A stretch of 38,239 nucleotides of DNA from Acinetobacter sp. UBA3106 (GTDB lineage Bacteria; Pseudomonadota; Gammaproteobacteria; Pseudomonadales; Moraxellaceae). Positions 34,272-38,239 of the stretch are shown piece by piece (position 1 is the first letter of the stretch; the number at the start of each line of letters is the position of its first letter). The stretch lies in contig DFAM01000015.1 of assembly GCA_002365595.1 (NCBI GenBank), forward strand, positions 61,759-99,997, given 5' to 3'. The notes beneath the pieces are model-generated. The model saw only the letters and a list, made by a program, of their open reading frames with translations. It searched no databases and had not been told where the DNA came from. A program made the position numbers and the translations under genes.

Positions 34272-34313
34272 CCCTCTATGAAAGGGGTTTGAAATGTATC
34301 GATGGTCGGTACA
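34272..34313 (+). other. Structured leader before rpsP
   Basis: Two small hairpins can form: CCCT/AGGG (34272-34286) and TGTATCG/CGGTACA with a five-base loop (34295-34313, one G-U pair). No T-run follows. Confidence 0.35.
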
Positions 34314-34345
34314 GGGATAATCCGTAAAAACTATAAGGTTGTATC

Positions 34346-34603
34346 ATGGTAGTTATTCGTCTTGCACGCGGTGGTGCTAAAAAACGTCCGTTCTATCAAA
34401 TTATTGTAACTGATAGCCGCAATGCGCGTGACGGTCGTTTCATCGAACGTATTGGTTTCTTCAACCCTACAGCTCAAGGTAAAGCAGAAAAACTTCGTTT
34501 AGATGCTGACCGTTTTGCTCACTGGGTAGCACAAGGTGCTCAACCTTCTGAACGTGTTGCTTCTTTAGCTGCTCAAGCTAAGAAAGCTGCAGCTGCTGCA
34601 TAA
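34346..34603 (+). CDS. rpsP: 30S ribosomal protein bS16
   Basis: This 85-residue protein has the bS16 sequence from its first residue (MVVIRLARGGAKKRPFYQI, then VTDSRNARDGRFIERIGFFNP). bS16 binds 16S rRNA and aids 30S assembly. It heads the classic rpsP-rimM-trmD-rplS operon. AAGG precedes the ATG. Codon choice is strongly biased (many CGT, GCT, CGC), as expected of a highly expressed gene and unlike the pilin operon just upstream. Confidence 0.97.
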   Translation: MVVIRLARGGAKKRPFYQIIVTDSRNARDGRFIERIGFFNPTAQGKAEKLRLDADRFAHWVAQGAQPSERVASLAAQAKKAAAAA

Positions 34604-34633
34604 TTTTTATATAAATTAGGTAGTAGTTTGCCC

Positions 34634-35182
34634 ATGACACCAACACAGAATGTTCCCGAAGATCGTATTCAGATTGGACAGTTACGTTCAGCTTATGGAT
34701 TAAATGGGTGGCTCTGGGTCTATTCCAATACAGAACCTATGAGCAACATCTTTGACTATCTGCCTTGGTACATTGAGACCAAAGCAGGTTGGCAAACAGT
34801 AGATGTAAAACGTTGGAAACCGCATGGCAAAGGCCTGGTTGTTTCGCTAAAAGGTGTGAGTGATCGTACTGCAGCGGATGAACTGGTTGGCGCAAATGTC
34901 TGGATTTCAAAAGCGCAGCTTCCGAAAGCAGGTGTGGACGAGTATTACTGGTCAGATTTAAAAGGCTTAACTGTGTTAGGTCTGAATGAAGAAGACCAGG
35001 AAGTCAATCTTGGTAAAATCCATGAACTGTTTGAGACCGGTGCCAATGATGTGATGGTGGTTCACGCAACACCAGACAGCGTTGATGCTGAAGAGCGTAT
35101 GATTCCATGGCATAAAGATGTGGTACAACGCGTTGATATTGAAGCTGGTCGTATCTACGTTAATTGGGGCGTAGACTACTAA
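34634..35182 (+). CDS. rimM: 16S rRNA processing protein RimM
   Basis: RimM binds uS19 in pre-30S particles and assists 16S maturation. The 182 residues show the RimM barrel (IQIGQLRSAYGLNGWLWVYS) and the PRC-barrel (EYYWSDLKGLTVLG, LFETGANDVMVV, EERMIPWHKDVVQRVD). Two starts are possible: ATG 34634, which gives the familiar MTPTQNVPEDR, or TTG 34628, two codons earlier. The AGG at 34618-34620 is spaced seven bases from the TTG but thirteen from the ATG, so the TTG deserves consideration. Confidence 0.95.
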   Translation: MTPTQNVPEDRIQIGQLRSAYGLNGWLWVYSNTEPMSNIFDYLPWYIETKAGWQTVDVKRWKPHGKGLVVSLKGVSDRTAADELVGANVWISKAQLPKAGVDEYYWSDLKGLTVLGLNEEDQEVNLGKIHELFETGANDVMVVHATPDSVDAEERMIPWHKDVVQRVDIEAGRIYVNWGVDY

Positions 35183-35210
35183 CAATTTTTCGGAAATACG
35201 GGAGTCTGCG

Positions 35211-35951
35211 ATGTTTTTTGCAGTCATTACGCTTTTTCCTGAAATGTTTGAAGCGATTACAGCCTATGGTATTAGCGGGCGTGCGGCGAAACGTGAAATA
35301 GTACAAGTCACTTGTATTAATCCACGCGATTATGCTGAGGGCAACTACAAAAGAGTGGATGAACGTCCATTTGGTGGTGGTCCCGGTATGGTGATGATGG
35401 CAGAACCTCTGTCAAAAGCAATCAACCATGCCAAAGAGCTTGCGCAAGAAGCAGGAGCGGTGAACGTGCCTGTGGTGTATATGTCACCGCAAGGTAAAAC
35501 CTTAAACGAAGCTGCGGTACAAGATTTTGTTCAATATGACGGATTGATTGTACTGTGTGGACGTTATGAAGGGGTCGATGAACGTTTGATCCAGCATTAT
35601 GTTGATCAGGAATGGTCAATTGGAGATTACGTCTTGTCGGGTGGTGAACTGCCTGCGATGGTTTTATTGGACAGTATTATCCGGAGACTTCCGGGTGCCA
35701 TGTCAGATGAACAATCTCACGTGCAAGACTCATTTGTGGATGGTCTTTTAGATTGCCCACAATATACCAAGCCAGACCATTTTGAAGGTTTGGAGGTGCC
35801 TGAAGTACTTAAATCCGGGCATCATGCCAATATTGAAAAATGGCGGTTTTTGCAGCGCTATCAACGCACCTTGGAACGCAGGCCAGAGCTTGTGGAAAAA
35901 GTTGAGCTGACCAGCCAGCAAAAAAAATGGCTACGAGATTTGAATACTTAA
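35211..35951 (+). CDS. trmD: tRNA (guanine-37-N1)-methyltransferase TrmD
   Basis: TrmD methylates G37 of tRNAs reading CNN codons to prevent +1 frameshifting, using S-adenosylmethionine held in a trefoil knot. The 246-residue length is normal. Visible motifs are LFPEMFEA, DERPFGGGPGMVMM, LCGRYEGVDERL and the knot IGDYVLSGGELPAMVLLDSI, then HYTRP-like PQYTKPDHFEG. GGGAG is placed before the ATG, 28 bases after rimM. Third gene of the operon; an unusual 135-base structured gap separates it from rplS. Confidence 0.97.
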   Translation: MFFAVITLFPEMFEAITAYGISGRAAKREIVQVTCINPRDYAEGNYKRVDERPFGGGPGMVMMAEPLSKAINHAKELAQEAGAVNVPVVYMSPQGKTLNEAAVQDFVQYDGLIVLCGRYEGVDERLIQHYVDQEWSIGDYVLSGGELPAMVLLDSIIRRLPGAMSDEQSHVQDSFVDGLLDCPQYTKPDHFEGLEVPEVLKSGHHANIEKWRFLQRYQRTLERRPELVEKVELTSQQKKWLRDLNT

Positions 35952-35968
35952 TCGTATTCGTTAATAGG

Positions 35969-36002
35969 CTTTTTATGCATTGAAGCGGTCAAGCATAAAA
36001 AG
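35969..36002. other. Long hairpin in the trmD-rplS gap
   Basis: CTTTTTATGC/GCATAAAAAG (ten perfect pairs) continues inward, after one bulged A, into TTGA/TCAA around AGCGG. No U-tract follows on the coding strand. Confidence 0.6.
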
Positions 36003-36005
36003 AAA

Positions 36006-36011
36006 TATAAT
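36006..36011 (+). promoter_or_regulatory. Possible internal -10 element for rplS
   Basis: A perfect TATAAT lies 75 bases before rplS. The best -35 (TTGAAG at 35980-35985, in the hairpin loop) has a long 20-base spacer, so support is weak. Confidence 0.3.
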
Positions 36012-36041
36012 CGGGTATATGCGCTTTAGCCTCTATATCCA

Positions 36042-36067
36042 GTGGAATTCAGACCCTTCTGAGCCAC
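36042..36067 (+). other. Stacked hairpin just upstream of the rplS ribosome site
   Basis: GTGG/CCAC encloses TCAGA/TCTGA with a CCCT loop. It ends about eight bases before the GGAG ribosome site of rplS, close enough to influence initiation. Confidence 0.45.
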
Positions 36068-36086
36068 ACATTATTGGAGATACCCC

Positions 36087-36461
36087 ATGAGCGGTAAGCA
36101 TCCTTTAGTTCAAGTAATTGAAAATGCACAATTGAAACAAGACATCCCTGCTTTTGCACCAGGTGATACAGTTATTGTTTCTGTAAAAGTTAAAGAGGGC
36201 GACCGTGAGCGTCTTCAGGCTTTTGAAGGTGTTGTAATTGCTAAGAAAAACCGTGGTTTGAACTCTGCGTTCACAGTACGTAAAATTTCTAGCGGTGTTG
36301 GTGTTGAGCGTGTATTCCAAACTCACTCACCAATCGTTGCTGGTATCGAAGTGAAACGTCGTGGTGACGTTCGTCGTGCTAAACTTTACTACCTACGCGA
36401 ATTGTCTGGTAAAGCTGCACGTATTCGTGAAAAATTGCCAGCTCGTAAAGTTAAAGCTTAA
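36087..36461 (+). CDS. rplS: 50S ribosomal protein bL19
   Basis: bL19 lies at the 30S-50S interface. The 124-residue protein has the family core FAPGDTVIVSVKVKEGDRER, LQAFEGVVIAKKNRGLNSAFT, VRKISSGVGVERVF and KRRGDVRRAKLYYLREL. GGAG is placed before the ATG. Codon use is highly biased, as in rpsP. It is the last gene of the operon and is followed by a strong terminator, but the 135-base structured gap before it suggests expression partly independent of trmD. Confidence 0.97.
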   Translation: MSGKHPLVQVIENAQLKQDIPAFAPGDTVIVSVKVKEGDRERLQAFEGVVIAKKNRGLNSAFTVRKISSGVGVERVFQTHSPIVAGIEVKRRGDVRRAKLYYLRELSGKAARIREKLPARKVKA

Positions 36462-36480
36462 TTTTAAGTTTTATACGAGT

Positions 36481-36508
36481 AAAAAATGCGCCTTTTGGCG
36501 CATTTTTT
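36481..36508. terminator. Bidirectional terminator between rplS and the lipase
   Basis: AAAAAATGCGCC/GGCGCATTTTTT, a perfect 12-base stem around TTTT, provides U-tracts for both convergent genes. Confidence 0.95.
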
Positions 36509-36528
36509 ATGTCTGAAATTTAAGTGGA

Positions 36529-37503
36529 TTATAAGCCTTGCAGTTTTAAGCGGTTGGCATGCTGGCGATAGACATCTACCGGATCAGGTGCAAAGGTAGC
36601 TTTCAATCCAAGCACTTGATTGACCTCATCCAGGTGGTTCCAGTTGTAGTCATCCCGAATGGTTTTACCAAATTTGGCGCTACAGCGAGGCACCAAACCG
36701 TCATTATCACGGCCGCCATCAATCAACAAACTGGTGGCTTTCAGTACAGAGTCGACATCCAGCAGATTGGTTACGGTGCCTATACCGGTAAAGGAATAAT
36801 TGTAAATGCCTTGTTCCACTGCAGCACCTTCACCGCATGCACTACTTGGCATACCCAGCGGATATTGCTGTGCGAACTTTGCAGAGCCAGAAGTACTTAA
36901 GCTGTTGGCACTGGCGAGGGAATCATGTGGATAGCTGTTCGGATCTAAACCTTGAGCCCATACAATGGCTTTGGACAGTGCATTCACCACGGAAGTCACC
37001 GGTGTTTCTAAAATGGGTGCCGCATCACGAACCGTCAAAATTAAATTGGAGACAGGTGAGCCTTTATTGGTTGCACCCACTGTGGTTAATGAAGCTACAT
37101 ATTGCGGTTTAATACCGGCAATATAGCGAATGGTGGGTCCACCGTGAGAGTGGCCAATCAAATTGACTTTTTCTGCACCAGTGATGGCACGGATTTCTTC
37201 CACTTGTTGTAATAATTGTTCGCCGCGAATTTCAGATGAATTGAACGGAGATACACGAGTTGCCCAGACATTTGCACCATTTCGGGCTAAGTCGGGCAAA
37301 ATTTGATACCAATAATCCAGGCCAAATTGATCAGTGCCCACGCGGATGAAGCCGGCCATACCGTGAGTAAAAACAATTGGATATTTGGTTTTGGCATAGC
37401 TTGAAACAGCTTTGCTACTGACTTGACTTGCCTGTGTGTCTGCATGTGCTGAAGCGAAGCAGCTACCGAGTAATAGACTGCTGATTAAAATTTTAATTTT
37501 CAT
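36529..37503 (-). CDS. Secreted triacylglycerol lipase (Pseudomonas family I type)
   Basis: The 324-residue preprotein has a signal peptide cut near SAHA|DTQ, so the enzyme is exported and probably leaves by the type II system. The alpha/beta-hydrolase features of true lipases are present: oxyanion HG (47-48, VFTHGMAG), nucleophile Ser119 in GHSHGG, acid Asp268 in NDGLVP, His290 in WNHLDEVNQ, and a Cys223/Cys274 pair matching the lipase disulfide. Such lipases usually need a Lif/LipB foldase, not seen in this window. A close paralogue lies immediately upstream on the same strand, 109 bases away. Confidence 0.93.
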   Translation of the reverse strand: MKIKILISSLLLGSCFASAHADTQASQVSSKAVSSYAKTKYPIVFTHGMAGFIRVGTDQFGLDYWYQILPDLARNGANVWATRVSPFNSSEIRGEQLLQQVEEIRAITGAEKVNLIGHSHGGPTIRYIAGIKPQYVASLTTVGATNKGSPVSNLILTVRDAAPILETPVTSVVNALSKAIVWAQGLDPNSYPHDSLASANSLSTSGSAKFAQQYPLGMPSSACGEGAAVEQGIYNYSFTGIGTVTNLLDVDSVLKATSLLIDGGRDNDGLVPRCSAKFGKTIRDDYNWNHLDEVNQVLGLKATFAPDPVDVYRQHANRLKLQGL

Positions 37504-37612
37504 CCTGTACCCTTATTTTTATTGATTTCTAAGTTGAAAGCTTCATACCAGCTAATATGCATACGGTTGATATGAAGCCGCAAAATTATTGTTTTTTAGC
37601 CTTCCGATGCGA

Positions 37613-38239
37613 TTAAAGTCCTTGTAGCTTTAGACGATTGGCATGTTGACGATAGACATCCACTGGATCAGGTGCAAATAAAGATTTCAGCCCCAGCACT
37701 TGATTGACTTCATCTAAATGGTTCCAGTTATAGTCATCGCGGATGGTTTTACCAAACTTGGCACTACAGCGGGAGACCAGGCCATCATTTGCTTTACCGC
37801 CATCAATCAGCAAACTTGTTACTTTTAAAGCACCGTCAGGATCCAGTAAATTGGTCACTGTGCCTACGCCGGTAAAGGAATAGTTATAAATGCCTTGGTC
37901 TACCCATTTACCTTCTCCACATGTTGTACTTGGCATCCCTGTAGGGAACTTGGCATTAAACTGTGCAGAGCCTGCAAGGGTTAAACTTTTTCCACCGGCT
38001 AAAGAATCATGCGGGAAGCTTTTTGGATCAAGCCCTTGTGCCCAGGTAATCGCTTTGGAAACAAAATTGATAACGCCTACCAATGGACCTTCAATCGCTG
38101 TGCCTTCAGCGGATAGGATTAAATCCGCCACAGGTGAGCCTTTATTAGGTGCACCTACACCTGTCATTGAGGCGACTTTACCTGGTATTACCCCCGCAAC
38201 GTAGCGAATGGTTGGACCACCATGTGAGTGACCAATAAG
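37613..38239 (-). CDS. Second secreted lipase paralogue (5' end outside the window)
   Basis: The frame is open to the window edge, so the visible 208 residues are the C-terminal two thirds. They begin LIGHSHGGPTIRYVAG with the nucleophile Ser, and contain the Cys pair (TTCGEG, SRCSAKF), the acid Asp in NDGLVSRC and the catalytic His in NWNHLDEVNQ. The last 16 residues (VDVYRQHANRLKLQGL) are identical to those of the downstream lipase, and the two agree at most positions, so this is a recent tandem duplication. The N-terminus and signal peptide lie outside the window. Confidence 0.92.
   Translation of the reverse strand, partial: LIGHSHGGPTIRYVAGVIPGKVASMTGVGAPNKGSPVADLILSAEGTAIEGPLVGVINFVSKAITWAQGLDPKSFPHDSLAGGKSLTLAGSAQFNAKFPTGMPSTTCGEGKWVDQGIYNYSFTGVGTVTNLLDPDGALKVTSLLIDGGKANDGLVSRCSAKFGKTIRDDYNWNHLDEVNQVLGLKSLFAPDPVDVYRQHANRLKLQGL

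Noticed and set aside
36837..37112. Plus-strand frame of 91 residues opposite the lipase
   Set aside because: Antisense to a conserved lipase with all catalytic residues; no independent coding signal.
37504..37612. Possible small gene or regulatory RNA between the two lipases
   Set aside because: Only about 109 bases, with no open frame, terminator or clear promoter pair that I could support.
1..38239. Mobile elements, tRNA genes or attachment sites
   Set aside because: No transposase, integrase, terminal inverted repeats with target duplications, or tRNA cloverleaf could be recognised. The lower GC of the pilin genes fits diversifying surface proteins and needs no mobile element.

Overview
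The window looks like a chromosomal segment of an Acinetobacter-type gammaproteobacterium (Moraxellaceae). The DNA is AT-rich. The gene orders pilMNOPQ-aroK-aroB-SPOR-gltBD, minor pilins-pilY1-pilE then rpsP-rimM-trmD-rplS, and gmk-rpoZ with spoT are familiar from that genus, and so are the protein sequences. I see no tRNA, rRNA, CRISPR array, insertion sequence or prophage.

Layout. 1-3960: end of the type IV pilus (T4P) alignment and secretin operon (pilN partial, pilO, pilP, pilQ). 3997-6497: aroK, aroB and a SPOR-domain membrane protein. 6945-12919: glutamate synthase gltB and gltD, with a sigma-54-like promoter far upstream of gltB and a strong terminator after gltD. 13147-14031: a ferritin-like 'metal-dependent hydrolase' family protein. 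14193-16432: a LemA lipoprotein and two TPM-domain proteins. 16639-20065: a pilin locus with pilA (sigma-54 promoter), a small unknown protein with ADP-ribosyltransferase-like motifs, a TfpX/TfpZ accessory protein and a PglL/TfpO-type pilin O-oligosaccharyltransferase. 20127-21036 (minus): a bacterioferritin with a degenerate ferroxidase centre, and Bfd behind a perfect Fur-type palindrome. 21259-25018 (minus): ridA, spoT, rpoZ and gmk, with ispH divergent at 25153-26103. 26268-34207: the minor pilin and adhesin operon fimT-like, pilV, pilW, pilX, pilY1 and two pilE-like genes. 34346-36461: the rpsP-rimM-trmD-rplS ribosomal operon. 36529-38239 (minus): two tandem secreted lipase paralogues, the second cut by the window edge.

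Three separate loci serve one machine. PilNOPQ build the envelope-spanning complex, PilA is the major subunit and is probably glycosylated by its neighbours, and the fimT-pilE operon supplies the tip and priming complex with the PilY1 adhesin. The observations I rate most worth checking are: (1) the uncharacterised ART-like gene inside the pilA glycosylation locus; (2) three G7 tracts, the only G runs of seven or more that I could find here, all in the minor pilin operon (one at the fimT ribosome binding site, two inside pilY1), which recalls poly-G phase variation of the PilY1 homologue PilC in Neisseria; (3) a PilA without a C-terminal serine next to its own glycosyltransferase; (4) a bacterioferritin lacking most ferroxidase ligands; (5) a SpoT with an intact hydrolase site but an eroded synthetase domain; and (6) structured leader candidates before rpsP and rplS.
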